From Monodelphis domestica (Eukaryota; Chordata; Mammalia; Didelphimorphia; Didelphidae), in assembly GCF_027887165.1 (NCBI RefSeq), contig NC_077232.1, forward strand, positions 16,131,755 through 16,195,754: a stretch of DNA of 64,000 nt, given 5' to 3'. Under the pieces are notes generated by a model. The model was not told where the DNA came from, ran no database searches, and worked only from the letters and a program-made list of their open reading frames with translations. Below are positions 54,701 to 64,000 of this stretch, one piece after another. Made by a program: the position numbers and the translations under genes. Position 1 is the first letter of the stretch. Each line of letters opens with the position of its first letter.

Positions 54701-57700
54701 ATGAGTCACCCAAGGATGAAAAGTAAAGTAATTGTCAGGACAGAAAATCACTGAGAACATCACCTTTATGCTGAGTGTTGGCCGTGGCTAAAAAAGACAG
54801 GACTGCATTGCATTGTGATGGACTTGGCTGATACTTATTCTGCCTCTTTACTTTCAGCACTGCTCTCCTCTCTTTCCACCTCCTTTCTGACTTAGGGCAT
54901 CCTTTCCCTCATGTCCTCCCACTTTGGCTGCAAGGTCACTCTTACATGGACTGCTCTCTCTAATTGCCTTCTTTATTCAGGCTAAATTCAAAGGTATGAC
55001 ACTAACCCCAAAAAGATAACCAAACCAATTAATGAGATGAAAAGCTGTGCTCTCAGCCTAGGTGAAGCATATCTTGGCATTCCCTAAAAGGTCCCCCTCT
55101 AGTCCTTTTCAGCAGGTTGTCAATGGATTTGCCTCACACCCTTTCCAGGTAAATACAGTGTCCCAGAAAGAGACTCTCTACCTTGTGAGGTCATCAAATG
55201 GATCAAAGTACTCCTTTGGTTTCTCAATTACTATGGCTTCTCTTTGGAGGCCAGATGGGAAACCAAAATATCCCTCCCCTCTTCTGATCCTGAGTGGGGT
55301 ACAGTATCTGCCTAGTTGAGGAGTGAACAGTGAATTCTTGATCTAGTAGAGGTGGTGAGGAAGAAAGAATGAACAGATTTGCACAGAGTTGTGCCTCTGA
55401 GTGCCCGGGAAATCTTGAACTCCTCACTGGTAGCCCCAAAGGAAGGTTGGTCTCTGACACTGGATATGATGCTTAGGAACATGGAGGCAGAAGCCCAAAA
55501 TTTCTTAGTCATTCTCTCTGAAGAAAAGTTTTCCTCTTATTAGTCCTTGAGAGGACTCACTTGCTGATTCCCCTAGAGAAGTCCTGTGGCACAGTAAAGT
55601 AAAGGAGTCACCATTTAACATCAGCTACTCACCCCACTCTGACTACAACAAGTTGCTTTACAGCCAAAGCTTGAGACTGCGATGGAGAAGGCAAATTCCA
55701 AAATGGCGAGGAATAGTAGAATCACATTGATTCCCTGAAAGAGGGCACAGAGAATGGTGAGAGAAGAACACAAGGCCCCACTTCTAGCCACTCAGGAAGA
55801 AAAAAACATATATATACATATATGCAGGGAAGATTGTAGGGTGTTGTCATCTGGAGACAAAATCTAAAACGTATATCAAGTTTGTTTCCAACTTTAAAAA
55901 CTAATATGAATGTTAATTATTATTATTACTTTGATCAATAATAATTTTATATTTAATACATGAAGATCCATAAAACATGTCCCATATAACAATCCCATGT
56001 GAGGCATCATGGAAGGATGACTGTCTCTATTTTTCAGTTAGCAAACTAAGTCTCAGAAATGCAAACTGGTCTGCCTTTGACTAAACACATTTCCTTCTTT
56101 TTTGCCCTAGTTCATATTCCAACTAGGCTGGCATCCATCGAGATACATCCTGGATACTCAGAACAATTCTGTTTGATAAAGGAAAATCTAAACCCTCTAG
56201 AAGGTTCTGTCTTGAGTTTAATTACTGTTTCCATTTCACATACAGATTTGATAACTCTGGGGTATTCATTAGTTAGTTTCCTGTATCCCCCCATCCCACA
56301 ATGCTCCCTGCAGTCTACAGTAAGAATCCCAATCCTAGTTGTGCAATTATAACTTCATAATCTTAAACATTTCCTAGAGAAACGATTCTTAGCTCAATTT
56401 TTTTCCTAATTTTCTTTCTTGTCTTGAATATCTATCTTTGACATTCTTGAATATCTATCCAAGTGACCCTTTCATAATCTTTACCTCCCAATCTTGGCCT
56501 GCTCTCTCTCTTCCTAATTGGCTCTGCCCACATCAACTAAAGACCAAGAAGAGTCTCATGTTGATCTGCTGGTTATTTTCCTCTTCCAAAGCTCTTCTCA
56601 GCTGAAATTGCATCCTTAAAGACTCCCTTATCTCACCCCCCTCCATCCATCAAAAATGGGATCTCTTCCCTCAAACATTTTATAAAGCTTTTTTCACAAA
56701 TATCATTTCCCATCCTTGTCTTTCCCCAAAGAACAAATGAGACAGAGAGTTCCTTAAAAGCAAGAACTCTGGCATTTCAAAACTTATCTCTGAATCACCT
56801 GTGCAGAGCATATTGCCAAAAAATAGTGATAAGTGAATACCCAGATACTCTTTGGTTGACTTGAATTGAATGGGAATGAACAGGACTGAATGAAAATGTT
56901 AATTCCCTCCCATGCTTTGGAATTCTAAGCATTTGCATTTCTGACCCAGAACATAGGAAGATCCAGAAATATGAAGGAATTTCCTCTTGTTTCCCAACTC
57001 AAGCAGATTGCCCTTCCTCAAAGGTTCAGACCTCCTCAGGACCCTTGGGTGTCTCTGCTCTGGCCTGTACAGATTGGCCATTTCAAACATCCACAGTCAT
57101 AAGGGGCCACCTCTTGGAAGTACTCACCAGCAACACAGCCAAACCGCAAGCACAGGTTTCATAGGAACTTTCATGGGTACAAAAATAATAGGATGAATCA
57201 GTCATTGCCAAGTTGATTGATAAAAGGATGATTCCCAGCCCTGCTGCCACTGCACTGACAGTGTTCATTGCTAGGCTACTTTGGACCTGAAAACAAGGAA
57301 GAATTCATTAACCAATCAAGGCATTAACCCATGGGGTTACTACTATGTGTCCAGTCATGTTAGACCCATTTGTGTATGCAACGAGAGAAAGATACACCTA
57401 TAGAACAACTGTATGATTATCAATAATATGGAAATAAGTGTTGATCAATGACTCAAGTGAATATGAGGGGAATCACATATTAGTTATGGGGTGGGGGAGA
57501 TGGGGAAAGAGGAAGGAAAGAAAAGGAAAGAACATGAATCACCTAACCATGGGAAAGTATTCTAAAATAATTAATGAAATGAAATTTTTCAATTAAAAAA
57601 ATAACAATTGCTATGTGCTAGAGATCATGTAAGCCTCTCTAGATACAAAGACCAATTACAAAACTGATTAATTCCTGAATGCTTCACATTCTAGTTAATG

Positions 57701-60700
57701 CAGCATCTGTTTGGGGATCTTTGGTTTTCTTTAAGACAATTGAGGACACTCAGGGAGCTAAAAAGTCAGCAGAACTCTTATTGTTTCTCCTGGTATGGCT
57801 ACTAGCTTTACCAGGCAGCAATTGGAACAGTGATGGTGCAGTCAACAGTGATCCATACCCTCTGCGACCTCAGGTTGCTAACTCAGCCATATAGCATTGG
57901 TCAGTCCAACATTCTATAGCACAGCTCGGGCATCTGAGGCTCTCTCTTAAGGAACCTTCTGCTTTTCCCTTCCCCTTCCAGAGGAAATAAAAGAGATCAG
58001 AAGTTTCTTCTTCATGAGCTATGAAGAAAGAAGGAATATCACCCACCAGAGTGTTTGTGGTTTTATTCTCTGCAGCAATGGAAAGAGAGCCAGAGACAAG
58101 GAACTGTGGACAGAAAACATAATATATCAGTGACTTAAAACATTTTTTCGGTGCCTACTGGCCTTACCTTTGCCCAGCCACTAACTACCTGCCTCTCCCA
58201 TCCTTCAGAACTTGTCTCTTATGGCTCCCTCAGAACCTCTGGATGCCTCCTAAATATTTGGACAAGGAGTAATACTGTAAATCTTGAAATTTCTCAGACT
58301 TGTGAATGTTAAAAATTTCCACATGGAGGAATCCTCCATTGGAACAAATTCCCTACTGGGAAACATTCCCCATTTTGATGTGAGAACTCGCCAGGATCAG
58401 AAATGGGAGGACCTCTACTCCACCCATACTTAAGACTGCTTTAGGGGAGAAAACTCCTTGCTAAACAATGAAAGTACTTGGACCCATGCTTATAATAAGG
58501 CAAGGAGTTCTTTGAGCCATGCCTGTTTTTTAGAATTGATATAATGAGATGCTAGGTACCTAAAAGGGTCGGGCAAGTTTTCTTTTAATGAGATTAGTTG
58601 ACTCAGCTGTGTTTTCACTGGTTCAGACTTACTGAGGAGATTAGTTGACTTAGCACGAATTCAGATGGGCAGTCCTTTGGAAAACTACTACAGTGATTGG
58701 TAGATGTAAGGACTTAGGGGAGGTGACATAGGACAAAAACCCCTATATAAGAAGAAGCAGAATCTCTTGAGAAAAAAAATCCTTTTGGAGGATCTCTGAT
58801 GAGGATCGCTTGGGAAGAATCTCTTGAGAGAGGCTCTGGAGAAGGGAAGCTCTTGGAGGACAATCTGTAAGGAGGTCTCGCTGGAGCTCCTCTGAGGGGA
58901 CTCTGTCCCTCTGGGGGCTCTGGAGAGAGGCCCTTTGGAACAGTCTCTGGCTGGAAGGCTCTTTAAGGAGGACTCTGGCTAAAACTCTTTCTGGTGAAGT
59001 CAGCTGAGATGGAGCTGGCCTGGTGTCACTAGAATCCTTGCTTAGACAGACCTTGTGGTAAGTGTTAAAAGACTGACTGACTGATCTCTCTCTCTTAAGA
59101 CTCAGGTCTAGGTCATGTTGGCTTAAGGCCCTTCATATTTATTTCCTTTTTCTCTCTTTCTCTCTTTTCTTTAATTCCACATTTTTATTAATTAAAATCT
59201 CTATAAAACACAGTTGACTTGGGTATTTGAATAATTGGGAATATTTCCCTGGCGACCACCTTATATTTGATTTAAAAACCAAGACACTGTAGTGAAACAT
59301 ATTTTCTGTGGTCAAATTTACTCACCCTCTCTTATATCTATCACATTTATGTCTTCCACCATTTTAACTCACTACAGTTTACAACATCACTCTTTTAACT
59401 GTTACAGTTTAAGGCCTTCAACCATTTAAAATCTAACAATACTCAAGCCTGCCTTCTTTCAATAGGAGAATTTGAATTCAAGTAACCATGTCAAAAATGA
59501 AAACAGGCTACTGTCCTATTGCTTCTCCTTAATGAAAAGTTTGAGAAGAAACGAGGCATTTCCGTGTGTAGGAATCCATCAATGTTTATATTATATACAA
59601 AAACATATTATAAGTCTGTGTATATGTGCATGTATTTGCTTCTCTGTGTATTTTTCTTCATGTGGCTCCACGTGTACAATGAGATTCTGAAATCATTGAA
59701 GTGAGGGAAAACTGCTCCCTGTAATATATAGTCTGAAATGACTGGTCCAATAGTATGGCACTGCTTGAGAACATGGTATTGTGGTGCATTATGGTCATTA
59801 ATTCCTTTACATATAGTTGTTTTCTGGATAAGAACCTGATTTGGGAAATGTTGGAAGACTCTGAGAGCTTTACCTGGAAGAAGAGTGGATTTTTTAGAAT
59901 CTTTAATCGGGTCGTCAAGTCACTAATTGCTAAGAAACTCTAATTGGAGGCATCAGAATCTATAGGAGAGAGGAGATGAGAAGAAAGATCTGGACAGAGC
60001 TGTGTGTAAAGGAAGAGAGAGGATGGAAGAAAAAGCAGACAGAGAAGCTGCCTAAAAAGGGATTCTGACTGTGAAAACTGTTCACAATTACATAAAAAAG
60101 TGTAGAGAAGGCTTTTTGTTTGATGGCATCAACTGTGAATTTCACAGCTTTTCAGTTCTCCTTGGTTCCAAAACCATTTCCATCCTTTGATTGGAGAGGG
60201 TGGACATGAGAACTCCTCCAACATCATCCTCTCCTACTTAACTAGAGCTCTTCATCAAGATCCCATAATGAGCATCTTTTCCCCACATTCCCAATTTTCA
60301 TCTTCATTTTATGTGTTAGCTTCTCTGTTAGACTATAAACTCTTTGAGTGCAGGAACTGTCTTCTGCCTCTTTTTCTATCTCTAGCATTACACAAAATAA
60401 CTGGCACATGAAAGTCCATTAAGAAAGATCTGCTGATTGATTGACAAAAGATAAAAAGCAATGCTTTAGGTGGAGTCTGAAGGCATAAATATTCTATAGA
60501 TGCTCACTGAAAGAGACATTGCTTTGGGGAAAGATCATTGGAGAAAGCACAATTCTCTCTGCTTTGAAGCCTATTGTCATCTTTTGATGTCTACCTCCTG
60601 CTTGAAGGAAACCTCATAAGGTTGCCTGGGTTCCAAAAGAGTTCCATAGATCTCAACAGAGAAAGAAAAAGAGCAGAAAAGATGCAATTTCCACCTGCAT

Positions 60701-62656
60701 TTCCATGAGCTAGATCGATAAAGTTTTGTTTTATTTTTAAGAAAAAATTTCTTAGTCTCCTAATCAGGGTAGCCATAGGAGAAAGAGCTCAAAATCACTT
60801 CCATGGTGCAAAATGGGAGAATAGGCTTCCATAGCCAAAGAGCTGCAAAGATGACAAGGAGAGGTGATGGCAGAGTTCTTTCGCCCAACAGGTGATGCAT
60901 GCTACAGACTGTTTCTTGAAGAGAATAAGAATATCATCAGCGATAATATAGAGTTGAATTGCCCCACATGTGGCTTTCTGCGAGGTTTCCATAAGGGGAT
61001 GCTCACTCTCTCCAATGAATAGTGGCACAAGTTTATGGCTGGACTGTTACATTTTGATGATTTCATCTCCTGAGTAAATGCAATGATTGTTCCTGGTCTT
61101 ACTCTGAATTTTTTTAATGTAGGATTATTGCTTTTGTTTTCTTATTTGATCAATGTTTCCCCCATAGGAACCAATGGTGAGTGATTTTTGCAGAATCAGG
61201 GAGGACCTTAATTAGGGCTCGAGAGATCCAGTTCCAGATCATGAGGGTGAATCCACCCTTGAAAGTGGGTTACGCCGAGGACTCTGCATGACTTTTTGAT
61301 AACCACATGGATACTCCTCCGGGAAACCCTGGCCGTTCAACGTGATAGTAGGTTTGGTTTGTGAACCAGCTCAGGGGGACAAGAATGGTCAATCTCTCAA
61401 TCAGGAGACGAAAAGGTTTTTTGTTTCTTGTTTTTAAGAAAAGGACTTCAAAGTATGTATCATTTTTTTTAAAACTCACCTACTATCTTAGAATCAATAC
61501 TAAGTATTGGTTCCAAGGCAGAAGAGCCATAAAGCCTAGGCAATGGGGGTTAAGTGACTTGCCCAGGGACACACAGCTAGGAAGTGTCTGAGGCCACATT
61601 TGAACATAGGACTTCTCATCTCTAGGCCTAGCTCTCAATCCACTGAGCCACCCAGCTGACCCCTTCTGTATCATTTTTGTAGGGATATGCATTGCTAATG
61701 AGCTGCTCTATTGACTATCTTAATTATTTTAAATTCAGTCACCAGCAATAACTGAATTTCAGCTTCCTCTGTTACAAAATAGAAATGATAATACAAGTAC
61801 TATCTGACTTAGAGGGTCTTAGATGATTTTAAAATCTGTAATACTGCAAGCATCAAAATCGTTAATCCATATATAATGAAAGCTTATTTCTTTCCAAATA
61901 TTCATATAATGACATGGTAGAGAGTACTGCCTTTGTTCTAGAAAAATGAAGGTACAGATTCTACCTCAGCACTCAGTAGCTCTGGGCCCTTCAGTAAGTC
62001 ACGTTGTGGGTTTGAGCTCAAAAAGTGAGATGAGATGAACAATATGTTTCATCTCTGTCTTTCTAATTCTATTGGACTTTGAATTGTTGATCAAAGAAAA
62101 TCTAGACTAGTTTGCCTTGTCACAGGCTTGGATACTATCTATCTATCCATCTATCCAAACCTCTATCCATACCTCCATCCATCCACCTATCTCTCTATCC
62201 ATCCATCCATCTATCTATTCATCTATCTATCCATCTAATTATCTATTATTCTGTATACTATACATAGTTGAATACATATATATATGTGTGTAATATGCAT
62301 AATATATAGTATTATCATGTATATCACATATTGCCACATTTATATATTACATATACTATACAATATATGTTGCAAAAGCTGCCCTTTCCCACCTACACTC
62401 TGGGAAATTACAAATGAGAAACCCTGGGCATGAAGGACATGTTGTAGACATCTAGATTCCCACCAGTCTCAAAGGAATGAAGGGAAAAATTCCACATTTC
62501 AGAATTAGTTTCACTACTTCTACTCACAAATGCTGTTCCCCAGAATATGTAGCCACTGTTAAGAAAAAAATATTCATGTAGGTAAATTCCCGGTTGAACC
62601 AAAATGATAATCATTCCCAAGGCAAAGTTCATCAGGGCGATCATGATCTGGACAGT
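37946..62656 (-). CDS. MS4A4A-like: MS4A family four-transmembrane protein, gene B (5' exon outside window)
   Basis: Paralog of gene A with the same exon lengths, phases and splice sites in the five exons that lie in the window (183 residues). All open frames are intact, so it is probably functional. TM segments are almost unchanged. Extracellular loops 1 and 2 carry most of the replacements (5 and about 11 residues). The first coding exon would be about 3 kb or more beyond exon 2, past an ERV end starting at 62896, and is not visible. Antisense ERVs fill the 17.6-kb last intron. Confidence 0.85.
39180..39310. repeat. (ATC/CAA)n trinucleotide repeat
   Basis: Imperfect atcatc, caacaacatc units over about 130 bp, producing an Asp/Val-rich open frame on the minus strand that is an artefact. 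A shorter atc tract is at 38118-38142. Confidence 0.9.
39541..42110 (-). mobile_element. Old minus-strand ERV remnant: LTR plus 3' internal region
   Basis: 39541 to about 40440 reads in reverse as an LTR of the 3580-4495 group (block of acaaaaaggtgttaa, 'tgaacaatgaaggtacttaa'). 41000-41350 matches the segment between polypurine tracts (tatgccgaaagggactgcc), and 41580-42110 matches the post-pol block. Bases 39157-41941 are missing from unit 1. No gag or pol is left. It is heavily decayed and in the same orientation as gene B. Confidence 0.65.
39677..39780. repeat. (GA)n microsatellite in the minus-strand LTR
   Basis: About 100 bp of GA with few interruptions, in the CT-rich part of the LTR, like the one at 1450-1506. 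Confidence 0.95.
42130..43498. other. AT-rich intron sequence, paralog of 8811-10128
   Basis: No gene or clear repeat family recognised. Divergence from the unit 1 copy is several percent with small indels. Confidence 0.4.
43499..44722 (+). mobile_element. Old long-form LTR (unit 2 copy)
   Basis: Paralog of 10129-11354 with the same left edge (TGTATTTTTAT after 'tggcaaat'). The inner polypurine-like run and LTR start lie near 43927-43938. Confidence 0.7.
44731..44853 (+). repeat. 5' LTR piece of the gag-only ERV
   Basis: Matches 51050-51168 (aaggaagctcatcccctcc ... gtgtatgttctgt). After 44853 the two ends no longer match. Confidence 0.8.
44854..45794. other. Unassigned sequence after the 5' LTR piece
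   Basis: Not LTR-like and not paralogous to anything else in the window. It includes a C-run at 45200-45210 and an AT-rich stretch from 45540 with repeated 'aatattactaat' motifs. It may be ERV leader or inserted DNA. Confidence 0.35.
45811..46369. other. GC-rich, CpG-bearing 559-bp block with 16-bp direct repeats at its ends
   Basis: The block is bounded by TACTAATTATCAATAA at 45795-45810 and again at 46370-46385. It is far richer in GC and CpG than its AT-rich surroundings (for example gcatgcggccgcggccac near 45944). Short open frames exist but none shows a known domain. The terminal repeats suggest a retroposed insertion, but no A tail is present. Identity unknown. Confidence 0.5.
46712..48592 (+). 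pseudogene. gag: gag of the gag-only ERV: matrix, proline-rich, capsid, nucleocapsid
   Basis: Matrix starts MGNTATHQRKSG with the Gly2 myristoylation signature and WPKYGSFDFKIVKDLKLAI. A Pro/Tyr/Ser-rich stretch follows (about 47100-47500). The capsid matches that of the ERV at 13049 (YDPAWLDVEDLLQALITERE, HWPTEDPKWDPNSEQDYLQI, FMDRLIELGGKYIELD). A charged repeat with two similar 'LVE.LRKEIKEL' units precedes a zinc knuckle CYFCGEIGHVIMNC near 48375. It carries about two breaks. No protease or RT follows. Confidence 0.85.
48593..50620 (+). mobile_element. 3' non-coding region of the gag-only ERV
   Basis: About 2 kb with no recognisable pol or env. 49850-50230 aligns with the 18390-18720 block of the young ERV (ggaaacctgccatttattgataaatg; gattccaggagaaggg; tggctatcatcctggctccc). 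It ends in AGGGGGGAT at 50612-50620, the first of two polypurine-like tracts. Confidence 0.65.
50621..51049 (+). mobile_element. Segment between polypurine tracts, gag-only ERV
   Basis: Counterpart of 18996-19496 (aaaggggactgcccccta, cattttgtcaatg). The second tract at 51041-51049 is degraded relative to the first. Confidence 0.65.
51050..51419 (+). repeat. 3' LTR of the gag-only ERV
   Basis: About 370 bp ending ATTACA, followed by the AGGT target duplication. A poly(A) signal AATAAA lies at about 51173. The R/U5 part has no match at the 5' end of the element. Confidence 0.8.
55633..55734 (-). CDS. MS4A4A-like: Gene B, TM4 exon
   Basis: 102 bp encoding GINVILLFLAILEFAFSIAV then SSFGCKATCCSQSG, one residue different from gene A (I to F). 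Confidence 0.92.
57128..57286 (-). CDS. MS4A4A-like: Gene B, exon with TM3 and extracellular loop 2
   Basis: 159 bp with the same splice sites as gene A. TM3 differs by one residue (F to L). The loop and the TM4 start differ at about 11 of 27 residues, while the positions of the cysteines near ETC.C are kept. Confidence 0.92.
58047..58103 (-). CDS. MS4A4A-like: Gene B, 57-bp exon completing TM2
   Basis: Encodes FLVSGSLSIAAENKTTNTL, identical in protein to gene A despite two silent changes. This is purifying selection, in contrast to the loops. Confidence 0.92.
58276..59438 (+). mobile_element. Solo LTR present only in unit 2
   Basis: TGTAAATC...CTAACA, 1163 bp, flanked by the perfect 4-bp repeat ATAC (58272-58275 and 59439-59442). 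Unit 1 has the empty site near 27291 (gagtaatgctcagg). It shares the U3 start and 'cctggcgaccacc' U5 motif with the ERV family, but has a longer 3' end. It lies in an intron of gene B, antisense. Confidence 0.9.
61465..61665 (-). repeat. tRNA-headed SINE (unit 2 copy of 29220-29415)
   Basis: The same SINE in the same position in the paralogous intron, so inserted before duplication. Confidence 0.85.
62128..62345. repeat. (ATCC/ATCT)n microsatellite and AT-rich tract (unit 2)
   Basis: Paralog of 29885-30120 with a different mix of atcc, atct and acct units. Confidence 0.9.
62528..62656 (-). CDS. MS4A4A-like: Gene B, exon with TM1 and extracellular loop 1
   Basis: 129 bp, acceptor ccattctag, donor GTGAGT. 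TM1 is identical to gene A. The loop reads PGIYLHEYFFLNSGY where gene A has PRRYLHERFFLSTGY, so three arginines are lost. Confidence 0.9.
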
Positions 62657-62895
62657 CTAGAATGGAAAGAAATATTGATGAGCATAGAGAAGATTTACTC
62701 ACTTCTCTCTAGAAATGGAGTCAAAGATTCATCTAATTTTCCCAAATGCTTTCCTTATATAATCTTTGTGAGTACAAGCAAGAGTTCATACTAACTGACA
62801 TGTTGCCATTTAGTCATTCTTCAATTCATGCGGGACTCTGATTCCATTTGGGGTTGTCTTCGCGAAAGTTGTAGAGTGGTTTTTGCTTTCCTTCT

Positions 62896-64000
62896 TGTAT
62901 TTTAATTTAAAATCTAAGAATTTTTGAATTTTGAATTTTTTGTTTCAGATTGCATTTTTATAAAAATCCGAGAATTTTGATTTTTTGTTTAAGATAGTAT
63001 TTTTTATAAAAAATTCAAGGGGGCAGCTGGGTAGCTCAGTGGATTGAGAGCCAGCCCTAGAGATGGGAGGTCCCAGGTTCAAATCTGGCCTCAGACACTT
63101 CCCAGCTGTGTGACCCTGGGCAAGTCACTTGACCCCCATTGCCTAGCCCTTACCACTCTTCTGCCTTGGAGCCAATACCCAATATTGACTCCAAGACGGA
63201 AGGTAAGGTTTAAAAAAAAAATTCAAGATTTGTTTTGTTCAAGAAAAGATCTTCAAGAAAGAAGCTTGAACTTTTACATCCAGAGAATGAACTGTTGCGG
63301 AAAGATGCCGGAAAACTTACACTTCATCAAGAAGATCAAGAATGAACTTTTTATATGTTTGATTGAACATTTCTTGTAAATGTACACATTTATGCCAAAA
63401 GGGATTGCCCCTAATTTGGCTTTCTGTCAATGCGTCTAGCAAAACATTGGTTTTGCTTTCTTTTCTTTTCTATTTCCTCTCTCACTATTCTAATTTCTCT
63501 TAGAAAATTGAATATCATGTATATCTATAGTTAGAAGTGCATTTTGAATTACAAAATTGATTATGTTAAATGATCAATGGGGAGACTAGTCTCCCAATGA
63601 TCATCAGGGGGGATTGTAAACCTTAAAATTTCCCAGACCCTACTTTATAAAATTGGATTAAGACCATTCCCCATTTGGGCAGTGAACTCTACTTAAAGCA
63701 GGAATGTGAGAATTCTACTTTACCTACTTGGGTCTGCCCTAGGGGGAGATAAAGTTGTAAACTCTTTTCTGAACAATGAAAAGTACTTAAACCCATACTT
63801 TTCTTAAACTAAGTACCTATAAAGGTCAAGCAACTTGTGAATTTACAAGGAACAAAGAACTGGAAAACTTACTCAGAGCTTTCCTGGTGTGAATTACTTA
63901 AAAATCCACACCTTCTTAGGTGTGGACTAAGAATGGGCGGTCCTTTAGAAACATCTACAGTGATTGGTAGATGTAAGGACTTAGGGGAGGTGACAGAGAA
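62896..64000 (+). mobile_element. Long-form ERV end: 5' extension and LTR start, continues out of window
   Basis: Begins TGTATTTTAATTTAAAATC, inserted into a MAR1-like SINE shared with unit 1 (the break corresponds to unit 1 near 30650). The segment runs to a polypurine tract AGGGGGGAT at 63606-63614, then an LTR starting TGTAAACC at 63615. The far end and any target duplication lie beyond the window. Confidence 0.75.
63020..63215 (+). repeat. Complete tRNA-headed opossum-type SINE inside the ERV extension
   Basis: ggggcagctgggtagctcag head, 'ccttggagccaatacccaat' body and an A-rich tail. It is flanked by direct repeats of about 12 bp (aaaaaattcaag near 63008-63019 and 63216-63227), the mark of LINE-driven insertion. 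It is the best-preserved SINE in the window, so relatively recent. Confidence 0.9.

Larger units (their letters stand above)
36895..64000. repeat. Tandem duplication, unit 2 (right end outside window)
   Basis: Head-to-tail partner of unit 1. The paralogous match begins at about 36900, straight after an ERV gag fragment, and can be followed to 62895, where an ERV end interrupts it. The part that should hold the first coding exon of gene B lies past the window end. Confidence 0.9.

Noticed and set aside
63020-63100. tRNA-like sequence with A and B box resemblance
   Set aside because: It is the head of a SINE, with body, A tail and target duplications, not a tRNA gene.

Overview
The window is nuclear DNA from a marsupial, most likely a didelphid opossum such as Monodelphis. 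The evidence is a dense load of tRNA-headed SINEs of the type I know from opossum, MAR1-like SINEs, MIR/L2 fragments, and many 4-bp-flanked class I (gammaretrovirus-like) LTRs. The species call is from memory and was not searched. There are no bacterial features. Genes are split into exons, so most long open frames are chance or belong to retroelements.

The host content is a pair of tandemly duplicated four-transmembrane genes of the MS4A family, both on the minus strand. Unit 1 runs from about 6.4 to 36.9 kb and holds gene A. Its coding exons lie at 33300-33145, 30405-30277, 27127-27071, 26312-26154, 24774-24673 and probably 7559-7455, which predicts 235 residues. Unit 2 runs from about 36.9 kb past the window end and holds gene B, with exons at 62656-62528, 58103-58047, 57286-57128, 55734-55633 and probably 38050-37946; its first coding exon lies beyond base 64000. 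All splice phases are 0 and exon lengths are identical in A and B. The copies differ by about 1-7% in non-coding DNA, but the two extracellular loops differ far more and almost only by amino-acid-changing substitutions. A decayed vomeronasal type 2 receptor (V2R) fragment at 5880-6240 lies just outside the duplication.

0-6.4 kb is repeat-rich flank: the 3' end of an ERV, a solo LTR with a perfect 4-bp target duplication, a hAT-like non-autonomous DNA transposon with an 8-bp target duplication, another solo LTR, MIR and L2 pieces, and the V2R fossil. 6.4-20.5 kb is the last intron of gene A, filled by an old long-form LTR (10129-about 11354) and a young ERV (11367-20457) with about 99% identical LTRs, a long open gag, a pol region with about two breaks and no env. 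20.5-33.3 kb is the body of gene A, and 33.3-36.9 kb is 5' flank ending in a SINE and an ERV gag fragment at the duplication junction. 36.9-51.4 kb is the last intron of gene B, with an older minus-strand ERV remnant missing from unit 1, the paralogous old LTR, and a different, gag-only ERV (44731-51419) whose target site lies a few bases from that of the ERV in unit 1. 51.4-62.9 kb is the body of gene B with a solo LTR found only in this copy, and from 62896 an ERV end with a SINE in it runs out of the window.

No operon-like logic applies. The two MS4A genes are paralogs that probably share a role in membrane signalling or chemosensing, and the retroelements are passengers in their introns. 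The most unusual signals are the loop-restricted divergence of the two genes, a pair of near-identical polypurine tracts about 500 bp apart that matches two LTR lengths in this ERV family, a small membrane-protein-like ORF just before gag in the young ERV, and a GC-rich block with 16-bp direct repeats inside the gag-only ERV.
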